From the NCBI GenBank assembly GCA_963840925.1, contig CAWJAY010000032.1:1-64000 (forward strand): a stretch of 64,000 nt of DNA, given 5' to 3'. The position numbers and the translations under genes are program-made. Source of the DNA: DATAOG01 sp963840925 (GTDB lineage: Bacteria > Pseudomonadota > Alphaproteobacteria > Geminicoccales > Geminicoccaceae). Below are positions 10,030 to 23,108 of this stretch, piece after piece. Positions within the stretch are counted from its first letter, which is position 1. Each line of letters opens with the position of its first letter. Under the pieces are notes generated by a model. The model saw nothing but the letters and a program-made list of their open reading frames with translations, was not told the origin of the DNA and made no database searches.

Positions 10030-10297
10030 GCAGGCCCCTTTAAGGGCAGTGATTGCAAGACGGCAAGGTTCTGGCTGGGCGCCACGCGCTGATGTAGAGA
10101 TTCGTGGCCGGATGTCAATGCTGGTCACGCCAGCATGGCGGGCCCGCTTGACTCGGATGCGGCGGCATTGTCCTGCTCCGGCGACAATCCAGGACCGCTC
10201 CGCCCGCGGGTGAACTTTTGCGACCATGCCGCCAATGTCGCTGCTGCTGCCGAGGCTGCTGCTGGCGGACCGGTACAGCGGCTACCCGCGCAAATCG

Positions 10298-10996
10298 TCA
10301 GCGCGCGACCAGGACCAGCTCCGCCGAGACGGTGGCGCTGACGGTCTCGAGATCGGGCAGCGCGACCGGCGGCGCCGGGGCCGCCTCGGCGACGGTCGCC
10401 CGGAGCAGCGGCCCGACCGGCGGCTCGCCCGGGGGCGCCCCGACCTGCAGGGTTTTGATTGATGCGACCCGCATCGCCAGGCTCGCGGCCACCTGCTCGG
10501 CGCGGGTGCGCAGGGCCTGGATCGCCTCGACCGCAAGCTCGTCCTCGATCGTCCGGCGCGCTTCGATGCCGAGCTGGTAGCTGAGCCCGGCCACGCTCAG
10601 GCCGTCGGCCTGCAGCGCGCCGACCAGCTCGAGCAGCGGCGCCGGCTCGCGGCCGGTGAGCCGGAGGTCCTGCTCGGCGATCCAGCGGCGCGGGCGGCCA
10701 TCCTGGTCGTACTCCTGGTAGACGCGATAGCCGCCGGTCGCGGGCCGGACGCTCGCGACCGCGCGCGCCTTGGCGATCGCCGCCGTCATCTGCTCGTTGA
10801 CCTCGGCTTGCGCGGCCGCCGCCGCCGCGGCCACCGCGCGCACCGAGAGCATGCCGACCAGCGTGTCCTGCTCGACCTCGCGGGTCGCGGTCGCGCTCAG
10901 CACGAGCCTGGTCTGCGCCGGCTCGTCGGCCGGCGCCGGCACGGCCGGCAGCAGCGCAAGCACCAGGCCGAGGCACGCCGCCAGCCGGTTCGACAT
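10298..10996 (-). CDS. SIMPL (DUF541) domain periplasmic protein
   Basis: A 232-residue exported protein. The signal peptide is residues 1 to about 25 (MSNRLAACLGLVLALLPAVP, cut after PADEP or nearby). The mature part starts LVLSATATREVEQDTLVGML, the N-terminal signature of the SIMPL/DUF541 family (E. coli YggE, linked to oxidative stress tolerance). The middle has YRVYQEYDQDGRPRRWIAEQ, matching the family's Tyr-containing strand, and the C-terminus is PDLETVSATVSAELVLV. The start ATG at 10994-10996 is fixed by the signal peptide. Molecular function is unknown in the family. It stands alone between the helicase and the divergent kinase gene. Confidence 0.85.
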   Translation of the reverse strand: MSNRLAACLGLVLALLPAVPAPADEPAQTRLVLSATATREVEQDTLVGMLSVRAVAAAAAAAQAEVNEQMTAAIAKARAVASVRPATGGYRVYQEYDQDGRPRRWIAEQDLRLTGREPAPLLELVGALQADGLSVAGLSYQLGIEARRTIEDELAVEAIQALRTRAEQVAASLAMRVASIKTLQVGAPPGEPPVGPLLRATVAEAAPAPPVALPDLETVSATVSAELVLVAR

Positions 10997-11201
10997 CGCT
11001 GTTCCCCTACTCTTGCCCAGAAAAGGGTAGCCGCGTTGCCGCGTACCGTCCATCGCGCCGCCCCCAAGAGCGCGAGCCGGCCTGCGCTCCCCAGGCGCGG
11101 CCTCGGCGCGCCTGGGCATCGCTTGCCCAAGCCAGTGGCGCAGCTTGACGGCCAGCATGCCGGGGATTTAACTGGCCGGTCACGCGCATCAGGACCAAGC
11201 C

Positions 11202-12423
11202 ATGGCCGACGACCCGGATCTGACAGCGCCTGAGCTCGGTGCGTCGACGCTCAGCATCGCTGACGTCACGATCACTCCCGAACTCTGGGCTCGGCCGGCG
11301 CGGGCGGCCAACCTCGAGGCTGAGGCGGCGGCAATTCGCCGGCTCGCCGATACGATGGCGGCCGATCCGGCGCGCATCTTCCAGCTCTGCGTCGATCTCG
11401 CGGTCGAGCTGTGCCGTGCCGATACCAGCGGCATCAGCGTCTATGAGCGCACCGGCGCCGGCGAAGAGATCTTTCGCTGGATCGCGATGGCCGGACAGCT
11501 GAAGCAACATTTGCACGGCACGACGCCGCGTCGGTTCTCGCCCTGCGGCATCGCGGTCGATACCGGCGCGCCTTTGCTGATGCGCCGGCCGGAGCTGGTC
11601 TACACCTACCTTGACGTCGGCCCGCCCTATCACGACGTGCTGCTGATCCCGCTCGGCGGCAAGGGCAGCGAGCTCGAGGCCACGATCTGGATCGTCGCCC
11701 ACAACCCCAAGCGCAAGTTCGACGGCGAGGACGCGCGCCTGATGCAGCGGATCGCGATCTTCACCGCCACGGCGCTGCAGATGGCGCAGGTCGTCGAGCA
11801 CGCCCGCGCCGAGGCGGCCGAGCGGAAGCTCGCCTACCAGGAGCTCGATCACCGGGTCAGGAACACGTTGCAGATGACCGCGAGCCTGCTGCGCCTGCAG
11901 CTTGGCGGCGTCGCCGATCCATTCGCGCGCGCCGCGATCGAAATCGGCCAGCCAGCGGGTGCTGGCGATCGGCCAGATCCACCGGATCGGCGCCGGTGCC
12001 GCGCGCGGCGATCTGGCCGCGGTCATCGAGAGCGTCGGCGCCGACCTGTTCGCGAGCGCGCCAGCGCGCCTGCAGCTCGATCTCGACGCCGAGAGCGTGA
12101 TCGTGCCGGCGCCCCAGGCGGCGCTCGTCGCTCTGATCGTCAACGAGCTGGCGACCAACGCGCTCAAGCACGGCTTGCGCGACGGCACGGCGGCCGGCAC
12201 GGTCACGATCGGCTTCCGCCGGACCGGCGCAACCTCGGTGGCACTCTGGGTTGCCGACGACGGCGTGCCGCTGCCGGCAAATGTCGGGGACGGGCAACCG
12301 CACGGGCTCGGCCTCGACCTGGTCCGCCGGCTCGCCGGTCAGCTCGCGGGCGAGCTCGTCGTCGACCAGCCGGCCAAGCGGTTTACCATTAATTTCCCAG
12401 TCGGATCACCAGGCTTGAGCTGA
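11202..12423 (+). pseudogene. GAF-HisKA_2 sensor histidine kinase, one frameshift
   Basis: About 406 residues when joined. Residues 40-210 form a GAF-like sensor (ADPARIFQLCVDLAVELCRA to DGEDARLMQRIAIFTATALQ). The dimerisation/phosphoacceptor helix is ELDHRVRNTLQMTASLLRLQ (phosphorylated His in DHRVRN), the HisKA_2 type. The HATPase follows with N box NELATNALKHG and G boxes ADDGVPLP and PHGLGLDLVRRLAG. The frame breaks near 11945, where one extra G after ATC separates AAIEI from ASQRVLAIGQIHR; removing it restores the helix. No membrane segment, so cytoplasmic. No response regulator is adjacent; the closest is at 19005-19385. It converges on parE with a 14-base gap. I regard the shift as a likely sequence error. 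Confidence 0.8.
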
Positions 12424-12437
12424 TCGGCGGGCCCGGC

Positions 12438-14426
12438 TCAGACGTCGAGCTCCTCGACCAGCCTGGCGTTGGCCTGGATGAAGGCCAGCCGGAGTTCGGG
12501 CCGGCGGCCCATCAGCTGCTCGACCAAGTCCTCGGTCGAGCTGATCTTTGCGCCATCGGCGGCGGGCGGGATCTCGACCCGCTCCAAAACCCTGGTCTTC
12601 GGGTCCATCGTGGTCTCGCGCAGCTGGCTCGCCGACATCTCGCCCAAACCCTTGAAGCGGCTGGTCTCGACCTTCTTGCCCTTGAAGCGGGTCGCGAGCA
12701 GGCGGTCGCGCGCGGCGTCGTCGCGGGCATAGGCGATCTCGCCGCCGGCGCTCAGCCGGAACAACGGCGGCTGCGCCAGATACAGATGGCCGTCCCGGAT
12801 CAGCTCCGGCATCTCGCGGAAGAAGAACGTCATCAGCAGCGCCGCGATGTGGGCGCCGTCGACGTCGGCGTCGGTCATGATCACGACCTTGTCGTAGCGC
12901 AGGTCCTCGCCGCGGTACGCCTTGCCGTGGCCGCAGCCGAGCGCGGTCACGAGGTCGGCGAGCTCCCGATTGGCGCGCAGCTTGTCCAGGCTGGCGCTCG
13001 CGGCGTTCAGGATCTTGCCGCGCAGCGGCAGGATCGCCTGGATCTCGCGGGCGCGCGCCTGCTTGGCCGAGCCGCCGGCGGAATCGCCCTCGACCAGGAA
13101 GATCTCGGTGCCCGCGCGGCCGTCGATCGAGCAGTCGGCGAGCTTGCCCGGCAGGCGCAGCCTGCGGGTCGCGCTCTTGCGCGCGACCTCCTTGGAGCGC
13201 TTGCGCGCGAGCCGCTCCTCCGAGCGGCCGATGACGTGCTCGAGCAGCGCGCGGCCGGCCTCGGCATGGCCCGACAGCCAGTGGTCGAAATGGTCCTTGA
13301 GCGACAGCTCGACCTGGCGGCCGGCCTCGGGCGCGACCAGCTTGTCCTTGACCTGGCCCTGGAACTGCGGGTTCGGGGTGAACAGCGACAGCAGCACGCA
13401 GGCGCCGCCGAGCAGGTCGTCGGCGGTGACCTGGGCGATCCGCCGGCTGCCGGTCAGCTCGCCGAAGCCGCGCAGCGCCCGGATCAGACCATTGCGCAGC
13501 GCCTGCTCGTGGGAGCCGCCCAACGGGGTCGGCACGGTGTTGCAATAGAGGCCGACGTACGGCTCCTCGTCCTCCGGCCAGGCGAGCGCCCACTCGACCC
13601 GGCCCTGGCGGTCGCCGAGCTCGGCCGCGCCGACGAACGGCAGCTCGGTCACGCACCCCCGCTCCGCGAGCGTGGCCTTGAGGAAATCCTCGAGCCCGGC
13701 CGGAAAATGGAACACCTCGCGCTCGGGCACGCCGGCATCGGCCGCGGCCAGCAGCTCGGGATCGCACTGCCAGCGGATCTCGACGCCGCGGAACAGATAG
13801 GCCTTGCTGCGCGCCATGCGGTGCAGCAGCGCCGGTCGAAAGCGCAGGCTCGGGCCGAAGATCTCCGGATCGGGGCGGAAGCGGACCGTGGTGCCACGCC
13901 GGTTGGACGTGCCGCCCAGCTGCTCGAGCTCGCCGGTCGGTTGGCCGCGCACGAAGCTCTGGCGCCAGAGCTGGCGGTTGCGCGCGACCTCGACGGTCAG
14001 CTCCTCCGAGAGCGCGTTGACGACCGACACCCCGACCCCGTGCAGGCCGCCCGCGGTCTGGTAGACCTTGGCGCCGAACTTGCCGCCCGAGTGCAGCGTG
14101 GTCATGATCACCTCGAGCGCCGAGCGGTCGGGAAACTTCGGGTGCGGGTCGACCGGGATGCCGCGGCCGTTGTCGCGCACCGTGACCGCGCCCACGGCCT
14201 CGAGCCTGAGCTCGATCCAGCTGGCGTGGCCGGCGACCGCCTCGTCCATCGCGTTGTCGAGCAGCTCGGCGACCAGATGGTGCAGCGCCCGCTCGTCGGT
14301 GCCGCCGATGAACATGCCCGGCCGCCTGCGGACCGGCTCCAGGCCTTCCAGCACCTCGATGTCGGCGGCGGTGTAGTCGGCGGGCGTGCTGGCCGGGCGC
14401 GGCTCGCCCCGGTAGAGATCATGCAT
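12438..14426 (-). CDS. parE: DNA topoisomerase IV subunit B
   Basis: A 662-residue type IIA topoisomerase ATPase subunit. The GHKL ATPase shows ELLDNAMDEAVAGHASW, DNGRGIPVD and TAGGLHGVGVSVVNALS. The TOPRIM domain shows LVEGDSAGGSAKQAR and IMTDADVDGAHIAALLMTFF. Length and the C-terminus (GRRPELRLAFIQANARLVEE) fit alphaproteobacterial ParE better than GyrB, which usually has an extra insert. ParE with ParC decatenates daughter chromosomes; parC is not in the window. The start ATG 14426 gives MHDLYRGEPRPAS. Intact, with no frameshift over 2 kb, in contrast to the ends of the window. Confidence 0.92.
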   Translation of the reverse strand: MHDLYRGEPRPASTPADYTAADIEVLEGLEPVRRRPGMFIGGTDERALHHLVAELLDNAMDEAVAGHASWIELRLEAVGAVTVRDNGRGIPVDPHPKFPDRSALEVIMTTLHSGGKFGAKVYQTAGGLHGVGVSVVNALSEELTVEVARNRQLWRQSFVRGQPTGELEQLGGTSNRRGTTVRFRPDPEIFGPSLRFRPALLHRMARSKAYLFRGVEIRWQCDPELLAAADAGVPEREVFHFPAGLEDFLKATLAERGCVTELPFVGAAELGDRQGRVEWALAWPEDEEPYVGLYCNTVPTPLGGSHEQALRNGLIRALRGFGELTGSRRIAQVTADDLLGGACVLLSLFTPNPQFQGQVKDKLVAPEAGRQVELSLKDHFDHWLSGHAEAGRALLEHVIGRSEERLARKRSKEVARKSATRRLRLPGKLADCSIDGRAGTEIFLVEGDSAGGSAKQARAREIQAILPLRGKILNAASASLDKLRANRELADLVTALGCGHGKAYRGEDLRYDKVVIMTDADVDGAHIAALLMTFFFREMPELIRDGHLYLAQPPLFRLSAGGEIAYARDDAARDRLLATRFKGKKVETSRFKGLGEMSASQLRETTMDPKTRVLERVEIPPAADGAKISSTEDLVEQLMGRRPELRLAFIQANARLVEELDV

Positions 14427-14548
14427 GGCCGCCTATATGCCGCGCGCCTCGGCCGAACACAAGCAGCTTCGCTCCATATCCGGTAGGTTCGAAGGCCCAG
14501 GGCGCAATATGATGTGGGTCTCGACCGCTCGCTGCCCGGGCGGCGCGC

Positions 14549-15263
14549 TCAGCGGCCAAGCAGGCGGTGGTCCTCGGCTCTGATGATTCGGTAGCACTCG
14601 CAGGACAGCCGCTCCAGACCGGCGCGGTCGACGATCGTCATGACGCCGCGCCGGTAGCGGACCATGCCCCGGTCCTGGAGCTTGGCTGCCGCGCCCGAGA
14701 CGCTCGCCCTGCGCACGCCCAGCATCTGGGCGAGCGAGTCCTGGGTGAGCAGGAACTCGTGCTGGCCGACCCGGTCGTGCGCGGTCAACAGCCAGCGCGC
14801 GCACCGCTGGGCGACCGAGTGGTGGCGCATGCAAACCACCGACTGGGCGGCCTGAAAGAACAGCGACTTCAGTGTGCAGATACAGCCGCCGGACCAGCGT
14901 GCCCAGGACCTCGATCTGCTCCTGGAACGCCTGCGCGCTCATCCGCAGCGCCTCGCCCGGCACCTGGACCAGCGCGCCGATCGGGGCGCTGCTGCTGCCG
15001 GACAGGACCGGCAGCCCGATCATGCCCTCGTTGCCGACCATGGCCACCTCGATCGTGGCCCCATTGACTGTCGAGACCACCAGCGAGATCACCCCGCTCA
15101 GCGGGAAATGCACCTGCAGGATCGGCTCATTGGCCTCGAACAGCATCTGGCGGTGTTCCAGAGCGCAGGCCTCCATGCGCGGTAGGACGATCGCCAGCTC
15201 ACTCCGGGACAGACCCGCGAGCACCCTGTTCCTCAGAGCCTCGGCCGGCTTCGGTGTGATCAT
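14549..15263 (-). pseudogene. Crp/Fnr-family transcriptional regulator, one frameshift
   Basis: About 237 residues when joined. The cyclic-nucleotide-type sensor domain runs from LAGLSRSELAIVLPRMEACA through LFEANEPILQVHFPLSGVIS and VAMVGNEGMIGLPVLSG. After the dimerisation helix (VRRLYLHT) the frame changes near 14873, and the DNA-binding part continues as MRHHSVAQRCARWLLTAHDR and LTQDSLAQMLGVRRASVSGA, a winged helix with recognition helix VRRASVS. One missing base (ACC CTG read as AC TG) explains it. No Fnr-type N-terminal cysteine cluster is present, so the effector is unknown. It is divergent from the CheB-CheR kinase gene with about 180 bases between, so it may regulate that system. Confidence 0.82.
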
Positions 15264-15441
15264 CAGGATCGGGCTCGGATTCTTGTGTACGCCACCGCGC
15301 GCGGGACGTTAGGATGTGCAACGAGGGATAGTCTCACTCGATAAGGTGCGCAGTCCGCTGCCGTACATTGCGGCAGGAATTTCCCGAAAGGGATGCCGGT
15401 AATCCGCGGCAGCCAGCAAGCGGACCGGCGGAGGCAGGCCA

Positions 15442-19004
<3,563 letters not shown>

Positions 19005-19008
<4 letters not shown>

Positions 19009-19385
19009 TCGCGCGCGAAAATCAGCGTCATCAGGCGGGTGAGCTCCCGCCCGGAGTAGGGCTTGCGCAGCCGGGTGCAGTTGGCCAAGTGGGCGGGAAA
19101 GACGTAGTTGTTCTCGTAGCCGGTGGCGAAGATCAAGCGCACGCCCCGGCGGACCAGCTCCTCGGCGGCCGGGAACACCGGTTGATCACGGAGGTTGACG
19201 TCCAGCACCGCGCCGTCCAGCGGCTCCTCGCGCGCCAGCCGCACGGCCTGGTCGACGGTCGCGACGGGACCGACCGGCTCGCAGCCGCAGTCCCTGAGCA
19301 CCTGCTCAAGCTCCATGGCCGCGAGAACGTTGTCCTCGGCGATCAGGATTCGAAAGCCGGCGAGTGGCGGCCGCTCATCGCCCAT
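19005..19385 (-). CDS. Single-domain response regulator
   Basis: A 126-residue receiver domain with no output domain. The acidic pocket is in FRILIAEDNVLAAMELEQVL, the phosphoacceptor Asp in DGAVLDVNLRDQPVFPAAEE, the switch Thr in LIFATGYEN and the conserved Lys in LRKPYSGREL. This type is commonly paired with HWE kinases in alphaproteobacteria. It converges on the CheB-CheR-HWE kinase gene with a 4-base overlap, so the two probably form one phosphorelay although transcribed from opposite strands. Output must go through protein-protein contact. Confidence 0.9.
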
Positions 19386-19531
19386 CTGCCGCCTCCTCCG
19401 TGCCGCGGCGGCACTTCACCGCACGCATTTGATCCGGCTAACGGCGCCGCGCCCCGGAAGTTCCACGGCCGCCGTCCTGAGGTCCGCCAAACTACGCCCT
19501 CCTGGCGTGTTGTCGAGTCCAACGGCTGCTA

Positions 19532-19547
19532 GGCCTCGACCGAGGCC
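19532..19547. promoter_or_regulatory. 16-bp perfect palindrome upstream of the thioesterase gene
   Basis: GGCCTCG and CGAGGCC separated by two bases (GGCCTCGACCGAGGCC), about 50 bases before the thioesterase start. It lies between divergent genes and could be an operator. In GC-rich DNA such palindromes also occur by chance. Confidence 0.3.
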
Positions 19548-19595
19548 GCGCCGGCCCGGCCAAGATAGGACGACCACCGCAGGAAGATCCGAGCC

Positions 19596-20003
19596 ATGGC
19601 GCAGAACGTCGTCGATTGTACGCAACCCGAGCGCGGCGAGCCGGCGGTCCGGACGCTCGCCATGCCGGCCGACACCAACCCCTCGGGCGACATCTTCGGC
19701 GGCTGGGTGCTGGCGCAGATGGACCTCGCGGCCGGGATCGTCGCGGCCCAGCGCGCCCCTGGGCGGGTCGCGACCGCAGCCCTCGATGGCATGTCGTTCC
19801 ACCGGCCGGTCTACGTCGGCGATCTGGTCAGCTGCTACGCCAAGGTGGTCCGGATCGGGCGCTCATCGATGACGGTCCAGGTCGACACCTTCGTGCTCCG
19901 CCGCTCCGACGGCGCCGAGGTCAAGGTGACCGAAGGCCGCTTCACGCTGGTCGCGATCGACGAGCAGGGCCGGCCTCGCCCGGTGCCGCCGGAGCCCGGC
20001 TGA
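19596..20003 (+). CDS. Acyl-CoA thioesterase, YciA-like hotdog fold
   Basis: A 135-residue single hotdog-fold protein. The family signature MPADTNPSGDIFGGWVLAQM is at residues 23-42, with the catalytic Asp in the NPSGDIFGG stretch, followed by the active-site helix MDLAAGIVAA and MSFHRPVYVGDLVSCYAKVV. YciA-type enzymes hydrolyse a broad range of acyl-CoAs and work as trimers of dimers. The start ATG 19596 gives MAQNVVDCTQPERGEPAVRT. It converges on the TRAP transporter operon across a short hairpin. Confidence 0.9.
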   Translation: MAQNVVDCTQPERGEPAVRTLAMPADTNPSGDIFGGWVLAQMDLAAGIVAAQRAPGRVATAALDGMSFHRPVYVGDLVSCYAKVVRIGRSSMTVQVDTFVLRRSDGAEVKVTEGRFTLVAIDEQGRPRPVPPEPG

Positions 20004-20018
20004 GGCAGGGGCTCAGCC
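19998..20018. terminator. Hairpin between convergent thioesterase and dctM genes
   Basis: GGCTGAG and CTCAGCC form a perfect 7-bp stem with a 7-base loop, overlapping the stop region of both convergent genes. There is no long T-run, so it is a weak bidirectional terminator candidate. Confidence 0.45.
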
Positions 20019-21332
20019 CAGCAGCTGCGGCAGCAGCAGCACGATCATCGGAAAGCCGAGCAGCAGCGCGATCCGGAACACCTCGACCAGCAGGAACGGC
20101 ATGGCACCCTTGAAGGTCTCGCGCATCGGCACGTCCTGGGCCAGGCTGTGGATGATGAACACGTTGAGGCCGACCGGCGGCGTGATCAGGCCGAGCTCGA
20201 CCGTGACCAGCGCGAGGATGCCGAACCAGACCTTGAGCTGCTCGGTGGTCATGCCGAAATCGATGCCCTCGAGCATCGGCCAGAAGAACGGGATCGCGAG
20301 GATGATCATCGACAGGCTGTCCATGAAGCAGCCAAAGACGATCAGGATCCCGAGCAGCACCAGCATCACGCCGACCGGAGGCAAGGCCTGCTGCTCGATC
20401 CACAGCGCGGCGGCGGCGGGCAGCTGGGACAGCGCGAAGAACCCGTTCAAGAGCTCGGCGCCGAACAGGATCAAAAAGATCATCCCGGTCGCCTTGGCGG
20501 TCTCCAGCAGGCAGTCGATCAGCGCCGCGCGGTCCAGCCGGCCCTTGAGCAGCGCGCTGAGGCCGACCCCGGCGGCGCCGACCGCGGCCGCCTCGGTCGG
20601 CGTGAACAGGCCGGCATAGATGCCGCCGATCACGGCCGCGAAGATCACCACGACCGGCCAGATCGCCCAGCTCGCCTCGAGCCGCTGGCTCAGGCTGGCG
20701 CGCTCGCCCACCGGCGCCGCGCCGGGCTTGAGCGCCACGTAGCCGCGGACCGTGAGCGCGAAGAACAGCGTCGCGAGCAGGCCCGGGATCAACGCTGCCT
20801 GGAACATCGTGACGATGCTGGTCTCGACGATGATCGCATAGATCACGAGCGGCACCGAGGGCGGGATCAGGATGCCGAGCGTGCCGCCGGCGGCGAGCGT
20901 GCCGGTCGCGAGCGCCGGCTCGTAGCCGTGGCGGCGAAGCTCGGGCAGCGCCACCTGGCCCATCGTCGAGGCGGTCGCGAGCGAGGAGCCGCAGATCGCG
21001 CCGAACCCGGCGCAGGCGCCGATCGCGCCGATCGCCATGCCGCCTTTGAAGTGGCCAACCCAGGCGTTGGTCGCCCGGAACAGATCGCGCGACAGCCCCG
21101 CCCGGCTCGCGAACTGGCCCATCAGCATGAACAGCGGCACGACCGAGAGGTCGTAGTTCGAGAACCGCCAGTAGGCGATGGTCTTGAGCTGGCTGAGCAG
21201 CGGCAACGGGCCGGCGAGCGTCGCGAAACCGCCGGCGCCGACCACGATCATGGCCAGCGCGATCGGCACACGCAGCGCGATCAGGCCAAGCAAGAGGCCG
21301 ATCCCGAGCAGGCCGGCGGCCTCGTTGCTCAT
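20013..21332 (-). CDS. dctM: TRAP transporter large permease, DctM type
   Basis: A 439-residue integral membrane protein with about 12 hydrophobic segments. Family motifs include CAGFGAICGSSLATASTMGQ, LAAGGTLGILIPPSVPLVIY, GGIYAGLFTPTEAAAVGA and LGCFMDSLSMI-like FGCFMDSLSMIILAIPFFWP. It forms the sodium- or proton-coupled transport channel with the DctQ subunit. The start ATG at 21332 is 18 bases after the dctQ stop. Substrate class is probably an organic acid, but TRAP substrates cannot be read from the permease. Confidence 0.93.
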   Translation of the reverse strand: MSNEAAGLLGIGLLLGLIALRVPIALAMIVVGAGGFATLAGPLPLLSQLKTIAYWRFSNYDLSVVPLFMLMGQFASRAGLSRDLFRATNAWVGHFKGGMAIGAIGACAGFGAICGSSLATASTMGQVALPELRRHGYEPALATGTLAAGGTLGILIPPSVPLVIYAIIVETSIVTMFQAALIPGLLATLFFALTVRGYVALKPGAAPVGERASLSQRLEASWAIWPVVVIFAAVIGGIYAGLFTPTEAAAVGAAGVGLSALLKGRLDRAALIDCLLETAKATGMIFLILFGAELLNGFFALSQLPAAAALWIEQQALPPVGVMLVLLGILIVFGCFMDSLSMIILAIPFFWPMLEGIDFGMTTEQLKVWFGILALVTVELGLITPPVGLNVFIIHSLAQDVPMRETFKGAMPFLLVEVFRIALLLGFPMIVLLLPQLLG

Positions 21333-21350
21333 GGCTGCCAGGCGGCGCGC

Positions 21351-21869
21351 TCAGCGAGCGCGGCCGAGCGCCGCCTCGAGGTCATGGGTGCCCCGCACGA
21401 GTGCTACCAGCGCGAGCAGTGCCAGCGAGACCAGGATCGGCGGGAAGCCCCACCAGCGCGGCACTTCGAGATTGGTCGTCACCTCATGGTAGCGGTAGAA
21501 GTCGTAGCCGCCGAGGGCCATCCGCCAGAGCAGCGCGAGCGCAACGATCGCAAGCGCCAGCGAGCTCAGCGCCCCGAGCCCGGCCTTGAACCGCGCGGGC
21601 GCCCGCTCGGTGAACACGTCGACCAGCACGTTGCCGCCCGCCTGGTGGCAATAGGGCAGGAACGCAAAGGCCGCGAGCGCGGTGCCGAGCTCGACCAGCT
21701 CGTAGTCGCCCGGGATCGGGAAGCCGAGCGTCGCGCGCATGAGCACGCTCACGACCGTCGCCAGCAGCATCGCGACCAGAACCAGGCCGCCCAGGATCGC
21801 CCAGGCCCGGCTCAGCCGCAGCACGACCTCCGCAAAGCGCCCGAACGGGCGACCGACGGCGGGCGCCAC
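21351..21869 (-). CDS. dctQ: TRAP transporter small permease, DctQ type
   Basis: A 172-residue protein with four predicted membrane helices (AWAILGGLVLVAMLLATVVS, ELGTALAAFAFLPYCHQAGG, LSSLALAIVALALLWRMAL, FPPILVSLALLALVALV). The VLMRATLGFPIPGDYELVEL and GGNVLVDVFTERAP stretches match DctQ. It partners DctM. It lies 8 bases after the dctP stop, inside one operon dctP-dctQ-dctM. Confidence 0.9.
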   Translation of the reverse strand: MAPAVGRPFGRFAEVVLRLSRAWAILGGLVLVAMLLATVVSVLMRATLGFPIPGDYELVELGTALAAFAFLPYCHQAGGNVLVDVFTERAPARFKAGLGALSSLALAIVALALLWRMALGGYDFYRYHEVTTNLEVPRWWGFPPILVSLALLALVALVRGTHDLEAALGRAR

Positions 21870-21877
21870 CGCGCCGG

Positions 21878-22918
21878 CTACTGGCTGTGCGCCGCGACCG
21901 CTGCCTTGGCCGCCTGGAGCAGGCCCTGGCCGTCGACGCCGGCGCCCTCGACCTCGGCCAGCCAGCGGTCGATCGCCGGCTGAATGGCTTGTTCCCAGGC
22001 GGGCTTGTCGGCGTCCGGCCAGTCGATGAACTCGTTGCCGGCCTCCTTGGCCGCGTTGCGTCCCGGGCCCTCGACGTCCATCCAGACCTGGCCGATCTGC
22101 TTGGCGATGTTCGCGCCCGAGTTGGCGTCGATCACCTGCTTCAGATCGTCCGGCAGGCTCTCGTACTTCGCCTTGTTCATGCCGAAGAGGAACACCGCGG
22201 TGCCGAGCCGGGTGCCGTCCTCGAACTCCATGTGGTACTTGACCAGCTCGTGGATCTTGAGCGGCAGCGAGATCTCGTAGGGGATCGTGGTGCCGTCGAC
22301 CACGTGCTTGGCCAGCGCCTGGGGCAGCTGCGGCACCGGCATGCCGACCGGGTTGGCGCCGAGCGCCTCGAGCACGAAGCTGCCGGTCCGGGACGGCGTC
22401 CGGATCTTCAGGCCGGCGAGGTCCCCGGGCGCGCGCACCGGCTGATCAACGGTGTGCAGCGCGTTGCCGGCATGGACGTGGATCAGGATCGGCTGCACGT
22501 CCTGGTATTCCTCGGCCAGCCACTGTTGGTAGAGGTCCTGGATCGCGAGGTTGGTCGCGACCGCGTCGTTGGTGTGCACGAACGGCAGCTCGAACGCCTC
22601 GGTGCGCGGGAACTGGCCCGGGGTGTAGCTGGTCACGGTCCAGACGATGTCGACCACGCCGTCGCGCAGCTGGCTGATCAGCTGCGGCGGGCTGCCGCCC
22701 AAGGTCATGCTCGGGTAGATCTCGGTCTTGATCCGGCCGTTGGACTGGGCCTCGACGCGCTTGGCCCAGGGCTCGAAGAACGCGCGCTGGGCGGGCGCGC
22801 TCGGCCCCAGAAAGTGATGCAGCTTGAGCGTGACCTCCTGGGCGCCGGCCGTTCCGGCGCCGAGCCAGGCACCCGCCAGGACCGCCGCGAGCGCCGCCGC
22901 CGTCGTCTTGATCGCCAT
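21878..22918 (-). CDS. dctP: TRAP transporter periplasmic solute-binding protein, DctP type
   Basis: A 346-residue exported receptor. The signal peptide is residues 1 to about 26 (ALAAVLAGAWLGAGTAGA, cleavage before QEVTLK). The DctP fold is shown by LKLHHFLGPSAPAQRAFFEP, FYPSM-like TEIYPSMTLGGSPPQLISQL, and the substrate-clamp region LAGLKIRTPSRTGSFVLEAL with the conserved Arg that binds a carboxylate. The ligand is therefore probably a carboxylic acid. First gene of the operon; its promoter lies in the 190-base region shared with the divergent nitrile hydratase operon. An amide hydrolysis product as substrate would suit this neighbour, but that is speculation. Confidence 0.9.
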   Translation of the reverse strand: MAIKTTAAALAAVLAGAWLGAGTAGAQEVTLKLHHFLGPSAPAQRAFFEPWAKRVEAQSNGRIKTEIYPSMTLGGSPPQLISQLRDGVVDIVWTVTSYTPGQFPRTEAFELPFVHTNDAVATNLAIQDLYQQWLAEEYQDVQPILIHVHAGNALHTVDQPVRAPGDLAGLKIRTPSRTGSFVLEALGANPVGMPVPQLPQALAKHVVDGTTIPYEISLPLKIHELVKYHMEFEDGTRLGTAVFLFGMNKAKYESLPDDLKQVIDANSGANIAKQIGQVWMDVEGPGRNAAKEAGNEFIDWPDADKPAWEQAIQPAIDRWLAEVEGAGVDGQGLLQAAKAAVAAHSQ

Positions 22919-23108
22919 CGTCAGCTCCCCCCGATCATCGTGCAGCCGGCGCAGTCCGAGCCGCGCGGCTGCCCCTTGTGCCCGCCGCCTCGGATGACCC
23001 TTATGTCAGAAGCGTCCGGTCTTTTCAAAGCCGGCCGGCGGCGCGCGCTCTGGCCAAGCCCGCCTGCGTGCGCTATGGTTGCTGTGGTTGGGAAGGGGGA
23101 GACCGACC

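Noticed and set aside
12786..14486. Long plus-strand open frame (566 codons) opposite parE
   Set aside because: Composition is typical of an antisense shadow in GC-rich DNA (Arg, Leu, Ala, Gly and Asp/Glu-rich without motifs); parE on the other strand has all family motifs.
20148..21983. Plus-strand open frame of 611 codons opposite dctM and dctQ
   Set aside because: Extremely Arg/Asp/Glu/Gln-rich shadow with no fold-like pattern; the minus strand encodes clear TRAP permeases.
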